Shown: piece after piece, positions 15,415 through 23,044 of the stretch | How the letters are laid out: each line of letters starts with the position of its first letter | Position numbering within the stretch: the stretch's first letter is position 1 | DNA from: DASVEE01 sp036399695 | GTDB lineage: Bacteria; Acidobacteriota; Thermoanaerobaculia; Gp7-AA8 | Length of the DNA stretch: 28,418 bases | NCBI GenBank assembly: GCA_036399695.1 | Contig: DASWMP010000234.1 | Coordinates: forward strand, 1-28,418 | Direction: 5' to 3' | Translations under genes and position numbers: made by a program | The notes under the pieces: generated by a model | Databases searched by the model: none | What the model saw: the letters and a program-made list of their open reading frames with translations, nothing else | What the model was told of the DNA's origin: nothing

Positions 15415-17292
15415 TCACCGCACCGCCCGCCTCCGCCCATTCACCTTCTTGCTCCACACGCCGGCACTCGTGGCTATGTGCACCATGTTCCCCACCAGCT
15501 CCAGCCGGTGAATCCGCAAAGCCTCCGGCAGGTCATCCGTTTCATCGCGCCACGTCGCCCCGCCATCCGTCGAGCGCAGGACCTTGCCGGTCCCGGTCGA
15601 CAGCCACACCGTCGTCGGCTGGGCTTCATCGACCGCCAGATCCGTCACGTCGTCGAAGAACGACGCCACCGCGCTCCACGTCCCCGCGGCGTCGTCGCTC
15701 CGTTCCACCACGTTCATGACCGGCGGGTCGCTGATGCGGACGCGGTAGACGGTCGAGGGCAGTGACGGCGCGGCCGCCACCACTTTCGTCCGCGCGATAT
15801 CCAGCAGGCGGATCGTCTGTCCGTCGTCGGTGGTGATGCCGAACCCTTCGTCGGAGGCGATGTACGCCACGACGCCGTTTCGCGCGAACGAGAGATCCTT
15901 CGGGCGGGTCAGGTCGATGACCCTGAAGCCGGCCGAGGTCAGAAACCGCACCCGGTTGATGTCGAGGCTCCAGAGCTCGCCCGGCTTCGTCGGATGGGCG
16001 ATCAGGCCGCTCGAATCGAAGATCAGCCAGCCGGTGTCTTCCCAGACAGTGCTTCCCTTGCGCAGGCGGAAGACCGCCGCGCCATAGCCGGAAGCCGCCG
16101 CGTAGAGATCGCCGCGCGCGTCCACGGCAATGCGGTTGCGGACGGCACCGTCGTGGATCGTCTCCCACGACGCGCCACCGTCGGTCGACCGGAACACCCG
16201 GCCGCGTACGTCAACGGCGTTCACGAAGAGGTCGAACGAAGCGGTGTAAAGCGTCGATGGATCGGTCGGGTCGACGGCCAGGTTCTCGGTGTTCGTGGCG
16301 TGATCGGCCATCGCCACCCTGGTGAATTCCCCGGTGGCCCAGTTTCCTCGGAAGATGCCGTTCGTCGTTCCGGCCAGGAGTGTGCTGGTCGACGCGTCGA
16401 AAAGGAGCGAACGGATCTGCACCGGCGAGTTGGCGATGCGTACCCAGACGTTGCCGCCGTCGCCGCTGCGGAAGATGCCCTCCGTCGTGCCGAGGAAGAG
16501 ACGGCCGGTCGTGGGGTCGATCGTCAGTGCTTCGTACAATCCGGTGACGCCCTCCGCGGCCGTGCGGGTCCACTGCAGCCCGTCGGCGCTGGCGTAGAAG
16601 CCGGCGCCGAAGCTGCCGGTGAAGCCGTAACGGATGTTCGTGCGGGGATCGGCGACGATGACGTTCGTCGCCACGGGGCTGGACGCCCGCGTCCACGTCT
16701 CGGCGCGGTTCGTCGTGATGGCCTGGCCCTGTTCGAGGTAAGTGGCGAAGACGGTGCCGCTCGCGAGCGGATCGACGGCGAGCTCCTGGATGCAGAGCGC
16801 GAAGCCGGTGAGCCCTTCGTTCGCCGGGGTCCACGTCTCCCCGCCGTCCGTCGAGCGATACGCCCCCGCCCGCTCGTGGAATTCAGGCCGCACCCCTTTG
16901 AAGAAGGCCTCGCAGTGCGCGCCCACGTAGATGACGTTCCGATCGGCCGGGTCGATGTGAATGTTCGTCGTCATGGCGTGCAGCACGGGCCGCCATGTCC
17001 GCCCGCCATCGGTCGACTTCGACACGCTCCTGCCCTTGGAGGCGGCGAAGACGATGTCCGGATCCACCGGATCGACGGCAATGACGTCGATCGCCGTCAG
17101 CCCCCGGTCGCTCCAGGTCACCCCCCGGTCATCGCTCCGGAAGACGCCGCCAGCCGAGGCGAGATAGATGACGTTCGGGCTCGACTTTGATTGTTCCAGC
17201 TCGTTTGCCGGCCCCCCATGTGGGCCGCTGGTCGTCCAGCCGAAAAGGGAAGTGGAGACGAGGAGCAGGAGAGCGGGGATGAGGAGGCGCAT
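15415..17292 (-). CDS. secreted Asp-box beta-propeller protein 3
   Basis: This 625-residue protein has the signal peptide MRLLIPALLLLVSTSLFG and the mature start WTTSGPHGGPANELEQ. Asp boxes include SDDRGVTW, STDGGRTW, STDGGETW, SGDGGNVW, STDGGASW and STDGGATW. It shares the VGAHC ... FALC cysteine pair and the RRRAVR end with paralogue 2. It is the first gene of the minus-strand block. The start at 17292 is supported by the signal peptide; the frame upstream (to 17457) is repeat-derived. A weak TATCAC lies six bases before the ATG, so leaderless initiation is possible. Confidence 0.9.
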   Translation of the reverse strand: MRLLIPALLLLVSTSLFGWTTSGPHGGPANELEQSKSSPNVIYLASAGGVFRSDDRGVTWSDRGLTAIDVIAVDPVDPDIVFAASKGRSVSKSTDGGRTWRPVLHAMTTNIHIDPADRNVIYVGAHCEAFFKGVRPEFHERAGAYRSTDGGETWTPANEGLTGFALCIQELAVDPLASGTVFATYLEQGQAITTNRAETWTRASSPVATNVIVADPRTNIRYGFTGSFGAGFYASADGLQWTRTAAEGVTGLYEALTIDPTTGRLFLGTTEGIFRSGDGGNVWVRIANSPVQIRSLLFDASTSTLLAGTTNGIFRGNWATGEFTRVAMADHATNTENLAVDPTDPSTLYTASFDLFVNAVDVRGRVFRSTDGGASWETIHDGAVRNRIAVDARGDLYAAASGYGAAVFRLRKGSTVWEDTGWLIFDSSGLIAHPTKPGELWSLDINRVRFLTSAGFRVIDLTRPKDLSFARNGVVAYIASDEGFGITTDDGQTIRLLDIARTKVVAAAPSLPSTVYRVRISDPPVMNVVERSDDAAGTWSAVASFFDDVTDLAVDEAQPTTVWLSTGTGKVLRSTDGGATWRDETDDLPEALRIHRLELVGNMVHIATSAGVWSKKVNGRRRAVR

Positions 17293-17352
17293 ACGGGGGT
17301 GATACGGGAGTGCGGGAGGGGGCGTTGGGGCGAGGCGTGAAGCGGAACCCGT

Positions 17353-17501
17353 GAATGCAGAACGCAGAATGCAGAATGCAGAACGCAGAAACGTGGTGAG
17401 TTCGCGTGGTTGCCACCCGGCTTCTTCATTCTTCATTCTGCGTTCTGCGTTCTGCATTCAGGATTCGGCTTCGGGGTTCGGGGTTCGGGGTTCAGGGTTC
17501 G
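17353..17501. repeat. 7-bp repeat hairpin joined to a second 7-bp array
   Basis: Left arm: GAATGCA, GAACGCA, GAATGCA, GAATGCA, GAACGCA (17353-17387). Right arm: TTCATTC twice, TGCGTTC twice, TGCATTC (17425-17459), the reverse-complement family. The same 7-bp phase runs on without a break into AGGATTC, GGCTTCG and then GGGTTCG-type units up to about 17501. It lies between the divergent starts of Asp-box gene 3 and the membrane protein. Confidence 0.8.
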
Positions 17502-17552
17502 GCTTCGGGGTTCGGAACCCCTGTCCAGACCGCTCCGATATACTCCCGGGCA

Positions 17553-18332
17553 ATGACGTCGAAAACGGTAACGATTCTCGCCGTGGTAGCGGTCCTGGCC
17601 CTCACGGCAGCCGATGCCTTCGTGGTTTATCGCCTCGAAGATCCGGTCCGCTATGCCGGTCACGCCACCCTGCGAGCCGTCGCTCTGGCGCTGGCTGCAA
17701 TCGCGGCCGCGCTCACCGCCGCACGCTTCGGCTGGTTCTCCGAGTACGTTGGCCGCGGCTGGACCCTGCTGTCCGTTCTGTACGCGCTCCTGACCATCTC
17801 CTACGTCCTCAATCGCGTCGGGGTGAAGAGCCAGGGGCTGGCCGATTCCATGACCATCGCCGGTAACGTCGCGGCCATCGGGGCGTTCTGGCTCTTCGGC
17901 AGAGCGCTGCGGAAGGCGGGGCTGCAGTTCTACGGTCCGTCGGGCGTGAAGGTGGCGGTGTTCGCGGCCGCCGTCGCCATCGCCGCGGTTCTTGTCATGC
18001 CGACCGTCCTGGACATCTACCGGAGCAACGCTGGCGGCTTCTCGCGGACGGCTGAATTCATCTCCGCGTTCGCCGACATGGCCACCTTCATCCTGGTCGC
18101 GCCGTTGCTGCTGACGCTCTGGTCCTTCCGCGGAGGCCAGCTCTCGTGGGTGTACGGCTGCCTGGCTCTCTCGACGCTCGGCTGGATGCTCAACCAGGCC
18201 GCCGACGACCTGCTGCCGCAAGCCGCCGTCCGCGACGCCCAGATGGCCGGCCTGTTCCTCGCCTGCATGGCCGTCGCCGCCGCCGCGTACTCGCAGCTCG
18301 CCGTCTCCCGTGTGGAGGCCGCGAATGCCTGA
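17553..18332 (+). CDS. integral membrane protein, eight predicted helices
   Basis: This 259-residue inner-membrane protein has about eight hydrophobic segments (5-26, 38-58, 70-88, 100-118, 133-151, 170-190, 198-214, 230-250). I do not recognise a family or catalytic motif. The fold layout resembles 7-8TM sensor or input domains found in bacterial signalling proteins, but there is no attached output domain. The ATG at 17553 is the first after the repeat region; TATACT lies 8 bases upstream of it. It overlaps the next gene by eight bases (ATGCCTGA), so the two are coupled. Confidence 0.8.
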   Translation: MTSKTVTILAVVAVLALTAADAFVVYRLEDPVRYAGHATLRAVALALAAIAAALTAARFGWFSEYVGRGWTLLSVLYALLTISYVLNRVGVKSQGLADSMTIAGNVAAIGAFWLFGRALRKAGLQFYGPSGVKVAVFAAAVAIAAVLVMPTVLDIYRSNAGGFSRTAEFISAFADMATFILVAPLLLTLWSFRGGQLSWVYGCLALSTLGWMLNQAADDLLPQAAVRDAQMAGLFLACMAVAAAAYSQLAVSRVEAANA

Positions 18333-18570
18333 GCCAGCCTCTGTCGCCGCCGTCTTCACCCGCCACCTGGCCGCTTATCTCGGCCAGCACACCGCCCCCA
18401 TGGCCCTCAAAACCTTCGCCAAACAAGCCCTCGGCATCACCCCCGACCAACTCAAGCCCCCCGACACCCCCAAGCTCCTCGAAGCCATGCGCCCGATGCT
18501 CAGCACCCTCGTCGGCAAGCAACGCGCGGAAGAAGTGGCGGGATTGATCCAGCGCGAAGTGGCGGGGTGA
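18325..18570 (+). CDS. small uncharacterised protein coupled to the membrane protein
   Basis: This 81-residue helical soluble protein (PEPASVAAVFTRHLAAYLGQHT...AEEVAGLIQREVAG) has no recognised domain. GGAGG sits 6 bases before its ATG inside the end of the membrane-protein gene. Overlap with that gene suggests a partner role. The middle contains a LGITPDQLKPPDTPKLLEAM stretch that may form a compact helical domain. Confidence 0.75.
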   Translation: MPEPASVAAVFTRHLAAYLGQHTAPMALKTFAKQALGITPDQLKPPDTPKLLEAMRPMLSTLVGKQRAEEVAGLIQREVAG

Positions 18571-18574
18571 GGGG

Positions 18575-18601
18575 AGTGGAGGACGGACAATCCTGTCCGT
18601 C
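18575..18601. repeat. 27-bp dispersed palindromic repeat, copy 1
   Basis: AGTGGAG is followed by GACGGACA, a 4-base ATCC loop and TGTCCGTC (8-bp perfect stem at 18582-18589 and 18594-18601). The whole 27 bases recur in reverse orientation at 23045-23071. It sits just after the small uncharacterised protein gene. Confidence 0.85.
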
Positions 18602-18618
18602 GCCTGAGTCACTTATCG

Positions 18619-18648
18619 TTGCGTCTCGGCGCGCTTCTCGCTTAATTT
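18619..18648 (+). promoter_or_regulatory. promoter of the MazF-type module, probably leaderless
   Basis: TTGCGT (18619-18624), an 18-base spacer, and TAATTT (18643-18648) precede the GTG start of the antitoxin by 7 bases. There is no Shine-Dalgarno. The region is locally AT-rich compared with its neighbours. Confidence 0.4.
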
Positions 18649-18655
18649 GTTGAGT

Positions 18656-18868
18656 GTGAGCGTACACATCACCATTCCCGACGATCTCGCGGAACAGATC
18701 GACGATGTTGCGACGGACCGGACAGCCTTCGTGACTGAAGCCGTACGACGCCTTCTCCGCAACTCCTCCACGCCGAGCCTCGACGACGAAGTAGCCCGCA
18801 TCAATCAGTTCGCCGACGAGCTGAATCGAGAAGCAGAAGACGTCCTCGAGTATCAGGTCATTTCGTGA
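18656..18868 (+). CDS. ribbon-helix-helix antitoxin (MazF-type partner)
   Basis: This roughly 70-residue protein begins with a ribbon-helix-helix motif: strand VHITIPD, helix DLAEQIDDVATD, then RTAFVTEAVRRLLRN. It ends in an acidic tail (DDEVARINQFADELNREAEDVLEYQVIS) that would wrap the toxin. The start is a GTG chosen because the core begins right after it; an upstream TTG at 18647 is possible. Its stop overlaps the toxin start (GTGA), the usual antitoxin-toxin order. RHH antitoxins of this kind pair with MazF in actinobacteria and others. Confidence 0.85.
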   Translation: MSVHITIPDDLAEQIDDVATDRTAFVTEAVRRLLRNSSTPSLDDEVARINQFADELNREAEDVLEYQVIS

Positions 18869-19197
18869 GGCGCGGTGAGCTGTACCGCGTTCGGCATCCT
18901 TCATCTGCCGATCCGCGCAAATCGCGAGTTTTTGTCATCGTGAGCCGGCAGGCTGTGATCGAGTCCCGCTTCTCGTCGGTCATCTGCGCTCCGGTGTACT
19001 CGGCAAACCATGGCCTATCGTCCCAGGTAGCGGTCGGGATCGACGAAGGGCTGAAACATGACAGCGCAATTCATTGCGACGAACTCGTCAGCCTTCCCAA
19101 GACCGTTCTGACTGATTACGTCGGCACTCTTGCACACGAGAAGGTCGCGGAACTGAATCGAGCGTTGGTCGCGGCGCTCGATATCCCACGCCTCTGA
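18865..19197 (+). CDS. mazF: MazF/PemK-type endoribonuclease toxin
   Basis: This 110-residue SH3-like-barrel toxin should cleave mRNA. Signature parts: the N-terminal MRRGELYRVRHPS, SRVFVIVSRQAVIES, a VICAPVYS strand, the conserved SAIHCDELVSLPKTVLTDYVGTLAHEKVAELNRAL block that contains the N-x(D/E)-(Q/E)-like catalytic surface. Start is GTG overlapping the antitoxin stop, so the two are coupled. Codon use is less GC-biased than that of neighbours such as acnA, consistent with transfer. Confidence 0.9.
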   Translation: MRRGELYRVRHPSSADPRKSRVFVIVSRQAVIESRFSSVICAPVYSANHGLSSQVAVGIDEGLKHDSAIHCDELVSLPKTVLTDYVGTLAHEKVAELNRALVAALDIPRL

Positions 19198-19260
19198 GCT
19201 CACGCTGAAAGCGCCTGTAGGGGCTTCGCCGAGAGCAGCGCGTTCGGGCGACGGCGTAAG

Positions 19261-20046
19261 ATGCTGAGGATGTCTGAAGCAATCATTGGCGTTCTTATCG
19301 GTGCTTTTGTCGGCTCTGCCGGTGTCGCCGCCCAACTCTGGCACGCTGCCAAACAGCGAGAACGCGAGCGCCTTATGCAGCTGAGACGTGACGTCTTCCT
19401 GGAAGCAGCAGAAGGCGTGTCGGGCTCGCAGCAGTTCTTCTTCCGGTTCGCGAACGTCGGCATTCCGTTTAGTAGGCTGGGCGACGTGCAGTCGGGCAAC
19501 CCCGGTTCGTTGAATAAGCTGCACATCGTTGCAAGCATCGAAACGATCGAAGCTTTCGCCGCCGCCTCTCGCGTACTCGGCCGAACCTCGTTCGACCTCT
19601 TACGACGACGCAACCTCTTGCAGATGGCCGACGACCACATCAAGGTTACGCAGCAGGGGGTCGAGCATACGACCAGTTATCAAAACGAGATGCGTGAAGA
19701 GATTCGGAGGATCGCCAATGATCCCCCGACGGAGAGGTCCGTTGCGCGCGCTGAGTGGGCGAGGGACAACTATCTTGAAGCTCAGACACACCTCAAAGAG
19801 TTGACGCAGGTCCTTGCGGACCAGGTCGACCGGCGCTGGGCCTTGCAACGTATGATCTTTGAGAAGTCCACCGAGTACTACGCGGAGTTCCAAAGCTATC
19901 TTTCAGACGCTTTGTTGGCTCTACGTCGTGAGATCGATTTGCCGATAGACCTCCCTCGCTTCAAAGGAGTGATGGCCGAGCACAATGCAAGCGTGCGTGA
20001 CGTGGTGCGCAAGATGCTCGACGACATCGAAGTCGATGAGTCGTGA
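19261..20046 (+). CDS. membrane-anchored helical protein of unknown function
   Basis: This 261-residue protein has one N-terminal transmembrane segment (SEAIIGVLIGAFVGSAGVAAQL) followed by basic residues (RERERLMQLRR). The rest is long helices, probably coiled coil, exposed to the cytoplasm. No family is recognised. An ATG at 19270 is an alternative start. Lower GC and less biased codons than the housekeeping genes suggest acquisition together with the flanking toxin-antitoxin genes. Topology resembles anti-phage or stress-related anchored proteins, but nothing in the sequence proves it. Confidence 0.78.
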   Translation: MLRMSEAIIGVLIGAFVGSAGVAAQLWHAAKQRERERLMQLRRDVFLEAAEGVSGSQQFFFRFANVGIPFSRLGDVQSGNPGSLNKLHIVASIETIEAFAAASRVLGRTSFDLLRRRNLLQMADDHIKVTQQGVEHTTSYQNEMREEIRRIANDPPTERSVARAEWARDNYLEAQTHLKELTQVLADQVDRRWALQRMIFEKSTEYYAEFQSYLSDALLALRREIDLPIDLPRFKGVMAEHNASVRDVVRKMLDDIEVDES

Positions 20047-20138
20047 GAGGGCGCAACAGGGTAAAGCCGCGCTTCGAGACGGCCAGCGTCAGACGCGGTT
20101 TCAAGGCGTGCATTTGAATGAATATTAAGGAGAAGCCG

Positions 20139-20852
20139 ATGTTAAGCCGCCGTATCTTGTGCCTCTTACTCACCCTGTTCATGGTGCCGCTTGCGCAAGC
20201 GGCGGAAACGCCCGGGGAGCGTTGCGTCGATGCTGTCGCGCAGATGGAGGAGTGGCTGTGGGACGAAGGAAACAAGACCCGACTCGCCACCTATAAAGGC
20301 GAGGTATGGAAGACGTACAACCTCTGCCGCACGTCCGATGCCCCTGCCGACGCCAAGATAAAGGCTTATAAAGAGCGGGCCAGCTTTGAGCGGGACCGCA
20401 AGATATCCATCGCTATGCTCATGGACGGTGCTGACGAGCTCTCGAAACGCCATGGATCAGATAGTCCCGAACTACTGCCCCTCCTTCTGCACCTCGGGCT
20501 GCTGGTCGCTGACGAAAATCGGGAGGAGGGGACGGCCATTCTCGAACGCGCCCTCGCGATTCAGAAGAAGCACTACGGAGAGAGCTCCGAAGCGGTGGCA
20601 GACGGGTATCTGCACCTTGCCACCGTGGCGGTTGTCGCGGAGGATCTCACACTCGCGGAGCAGCATTACCGCACGGCGATCGCCGTTGCCCAGAAAGCCT
20701 GCGGACCGGAGTGCTCCACGCTTGCCCTGGCCATAATGTCACTGACGGACGTCGTTAAGCGCGATCCGCTCCGCGCCGCGGAAGCGGAAGGACTGGAGCG
20801 GCAGTGGGTAGAGGCTACGCCGAAAGAAAGACGGCGGAAGCAGGAGCCCTAG
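20139..20852 (+). CDS. small secreted TPR-like protein
   Basis: This 237-residue protein has a signal peptide (MLSRRILCLLLTLFMVPLAQA, cleavage before AET). It then carries paired helices in about residues 105-200 resembling tetratricopeptide/Sel1-like repeats (LLPLLLHLGLLVADENREEGTAILERALAIQKKHYGE, ...YLHLATVAVVAEDLTLAEQHYRTAIAVAQKAC). Such repeats mediate protein contacts. The ATG at 20139 is chosen over one at 20118 because AAGGAG lies 6 bases before it. The reading frame ends at 20852 and abuts the broken toxin stub on the opposite strand. Confidence 0.78.
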   Translation: MLSRRILCLLLTLFMVPLAQAAETPGERCVDAVAQMEEWLWDEGNKTRLATYKGEVWKTYNLCRTSDAPADAKIKAYKERASFERDRKISIAMLMDGADELSKRHGSDSPELLPLLLHLGLLVADENREEGTAILERALAIQKKHYGESSEAVADGYLHLATVAVVAEDLTLAEQHYRTAIAVAQKACGPECSTLALAIMSLTDVVKRDPLRAAEAEGLERQWVEATPKERRRKQEP

Positions 20853-20853
20853 C

Positions 20854-20931
20854 GATTGGACGTCGAAAGCACCAGGCAGGCGCCTCGCGGTACTGGGTTT
20901 CCGCAGGCTGGACGATCTGGAGAGGTTCAAC
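20854..20931 (-). pseudogene. truncated ParE/RelE-like toxin
   Basis: On the minus strand, starting at GTT right after (overlapping) the antitoxin stop, about 26 codons read VEPLQIVQPAETQYREAPAWCFRRPIAR. The EPLxI...AETxYREAxAWxxxR pattern matches the N-terminus of ParE/RelE toxins usually found after this antitoxin. A normal toxin is about 95-100 residues; here similarity stops at the end of the convergent TPR gene, so the toxin is truncated and surely inactive. Confidence 0.6.
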
Positions 20932-21159
20932 GCTTGAGGATTTCGCGTTCGACTGTGTCGACGACCTTGCGCCAGTCCGTCCTTGCGAGCTCGCCAGCTC
21001 GGGCGGCGACCACTCGCTTCTGAATTTCACGAGCCCACGCTTCTTCCACGTCTTCTTCCGCCTCGGAGAGACCTTCCGAGAGCTCGGCGGCCATCTTCGC
21101 GCGCTCATCGAGCGGGATTCCAGCGCTTCGTCAAGGAGGTTTCGAGCTTCGCCGGCCAT
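20927..21159 (-). pseudogene. frameshifted addiction-module antitoxin (Unstab_antitox type)
   Basis: From the ATG at 21159 the frame gives MAGEARNLLDEALE. One base is missing near 21116-21121, and in the next frame the sequence continues IPLDERAKMAAELSEGLSEA, then EEDVEEAWAREIQKR, VVAARAGELARTDWRK and VVDTVEREILKR to a TGA at 20927. Joined, these give a typical roughly 77-residue antitoxin of the addiction module component family (ALxIPxxERAKMAAEL then acidic tail). The 233-base length is one short of 78 codons, which fits a single-base deletion. An assembly error is the alternative, but the truncated toxin next door favours decay. Confidence 0.8.
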
Positions 21160-21265
21160 CCTAAGAAAGCGTAGCACGGCAGGGGAGGAGGGGCGGACGA
21201 TAGAGGAGAGGACCAATTGCGCGTGTCCAACAGCTCACGCCCGGTGACGCATCGCTCATCGCGCG

Positions 21266-21420
21266 GTTTGGAGTGCGGCAGCGATGCTTCATCAGCTACC
21301 GCTTTCCTACAGCCGCGGCGTCGAGCTGCGGCCTCTCGTGGAAGGTCAGAAGGGTGGCAGCTCGACGCTGTCACTGTGCGAAAGCGGCAGCTGATGAAGC
21401 ATCGCTGCCGCACTCCAAAC
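21266..21420. mobile_element. 155-bp element with 41-bp inverted arms and an inner 12-bp stem
   Basis: The 41 bases 21266-21306 (from GTTTGGAGTGCGGCAGCGAT) are the reverse complement of 21380-21420 with a single mismatch. Inside, GCGTCGAGCTGC (21318-21329) is perfectly complementary to GCAGCTCGACGC (21357-21368). No coding sequence is contained. It is either a miniature inverted-repeat element (MITE), with no target duplication seen, or a large REP-like hairpin. TTTGGAGTGCGGC-type ends are, to my knowledge, recurrent in GC-rich genomes with many such elements, which needs a search. Confidence 0.75.
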
Positions 21421-21486
21421 TCGGCCATGTGCAAAGCTTGTGGGGTCGGATCTCTCCGGCCTATCTGCCGTTCTCGACCGCTTCTC

Positions 21487-21535
21487 CATTCAACATTCAA
21501 AATTCACCATTCCCTGTCCCCCCTTCCCCCTTCCG
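21487..21535. repeat. single-armed 7-bp repeat upstream of the acyltransferase
   Basis: CATTCAA twice, AATTCAC, CATTCCC, TGTCCCC, CCTTCCC and CCTTCCG follow in 7-bp phase. The first units are identical to those of the right arm at 15354-15381. No matching left arm is present, so this locus holds only half of the hairpin. Confidence 0.7.
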
Positions 21536-21553
21536 GTACACTTCCCACCACCC

Positions 21554-22981
21554 ATGAACGTCTGGTTCCTCGTCGCGCTTGCGGTTGCCTTGCTGGCTGG
21601 TATTGCGGCGGCGGCGTTCGGGAAGCGGCATGCGCGGCGGTTGCAGCATGCGCGGCGGATCAAGGTCGATCGCTTCAAGCTGAAGCGGCGGCATGCGGAG
21701 ATCGAGCTGGAGGTCTTCGGGAGCCGGGAGGTCGTGCAGGCGGTGCAGGCGTATGCGCGGGAGCATCACGTCTCCGTCGAGGCGGCCACGAAACAGGCGC
21801 GGCTCTATCTGCGGGAGATCGTGCCGAAGTTCAACCTGCTGGCTTACTACCGCGTCGGGGCGCCGATCGCGCGGTCGATCATGCACTTCCTCTACCGGCC
21901 GGTCGTCGAACGGAAGACGCTCACGGAGTTCAACGAGCGGGCGCCGAAGGGGGCGGTGGTGGTCTTCGTCATCAACCATCGCTCGAACGCCGACTACGTG
22001 CTGGTCGCGCACATGCTGTTCAAGTTCATCTCGCTGTCGTACGCCATCGGTGAGTGGGCGCGCGTCTGGCCGCTCAATCACCTCTTCAAATGGTTCGGCG
22101 GCTACTTCGTGCGGCGGCGGTATCGCGTGCCGCTGTATCACGCCATCCTCTCGAAGTTCGTCCAGACGATCACGAAGAACGGGGTGACGCAGGGGATCTT
22201 CCTCGAAGGCGGCCTCACGCGCGACGGCGCTTTCCTGAAGCCGAAGCTCGGGATGCTCGACTACATCGTCACGGCCAAGCGCGATCCGGAGTTCGACGCG
22301 CCGCTGTATCTCGTACCCACCGCCGTGAATTACGACCGCGTCCTCGAGGACCGCAATCTCACCGAAGAGCTCCTCGGGCGTGAGGAGCGCTCGACGAAAG
22401 CCGAGAAGCTCCGGACGACGTTCGACTACCTCTTCCGCAATACCTTCCGCAGCCTGTTTCATCGCTTCAAGCGCTACGGCTACGCCATCGTCACGTTCGG
22501 CACGCCGATCTCCGTCGACGACTTCGTGCGCGACCATCCGGACGCGCTCTCGACGTCCTTCGAGACGCGCAAGCCGGAGCTGATGCGCATCGCCGAGATG
22601 GTGATGACGGAGATCTCGAACGCACTTCCCGTGACGCCGGTGACGCTCGTCGCCCGGATCTTTGCGCAGCATCCCGAAGGCACCGCGATTCCGGCCGGGC
22701 AGCTCATCGCGGCGCTCGACGAGGCGCACCGCACCGCTCACACCTGGCTCCTGCGCGAAAAGACCGGAGCGGAGGTGTGGGAGGCAGCGCGCGCGGTGCT
22801 GGAACTGCGGCACCTCATCGAGCAGGTGGACGGCGGCTGGCGCTGGCACCCGGAGGAGCGGATGCTCCGCGACTACTACGCGAACTCGCTGCTGTCGTTC
22901 GAGGACGTGAAGCAGCGCGGCTGGCCGGAGCGGAAGCCGAGGGATGTCGGACGGCGGGAGTTGGCTTCGGCGGAGGGGTGA
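21554..22981 (+). CDS. PlsB-like glycerol-phosphate acyltransferase
   Basis: This 475-residue protein has one N-terminal membrane anchor (MNVWFLVALAVALLAGIAAAAF) and the acyltransferase motifs of the glycerolipid family: N-H142-RSNAD147-YVL (catalytic His and Asp), GGYFVRRRYR, FLE218-GGLTRDG (substrate phosphate binding) and VPTAVNYD (250s). The order and the HRSNAD and EGG-x-T/S-R motifs fit PlsB (glycerol-3-phosphate acyltransferase, first acylation of phospholipid synthesis at the inner membrane) rather than PlsC. It is much shorter than E. coli PlsB (about 800), so it is a compact version; a 1-acylglycerol-phosphate acyltransferase is the alternative. No clear ribosome binding site. Confidence 0.85.
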   Translation: MNVWFLVALAVALLAGIAAAAFGKRHARRLQHARRIKVDRFKLKRRHAEIELEVFGSREVVQAVQAYAREHHVSVEAATKQARLYLREIVPKFNLLAYYRVGAPIARSIMHFLYRPVVERKTLTEFNERAPKGAVVVFVINHRSNADYVLVAHMLFKFISLSYAIGEWARVWPLNHLFKWFGGYFVRRRYRVPLYHAILSKFVQTITKNGVTQGIFLEGGLTRDGAFLKPKLGMLDYIVTAKRDPEFDAPLYLVPTAVNYDRVLEDRNLTEELLGREERSTKAEKLRTTFDYLFRNTFRSLFHRFKRYGYAIVTFGTPISVDDFVRDHPDALSTSFETRKPELMRIAEMVMTEISNALPVTPVTLVARIFAQHPEGTAIPAGQLIAALDEAHRTAHTWLLREKTGAEVWEAARAVLELRHLIEQVDGGWRWHPEERMLRDYYANSLLSFEDVKQRGWPERKPRDVGRRELASAEG

Positions 22982-23044
22982 GGGTGTGTGGCGATAGGCA
23001 TCATGAGAGTCGCGGATCGAGCGTGCTCGCCCGGTTGCTCGCGT

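Noticed and set aside
20047..20138. AAGCCGCG...CGCGGTTT inverted repeat downstream of the anchored protein gene as a terminator.
   Set aside because: The stem is short with a loop of about 30 bases and no T-run follows; not strong enough to annotate.
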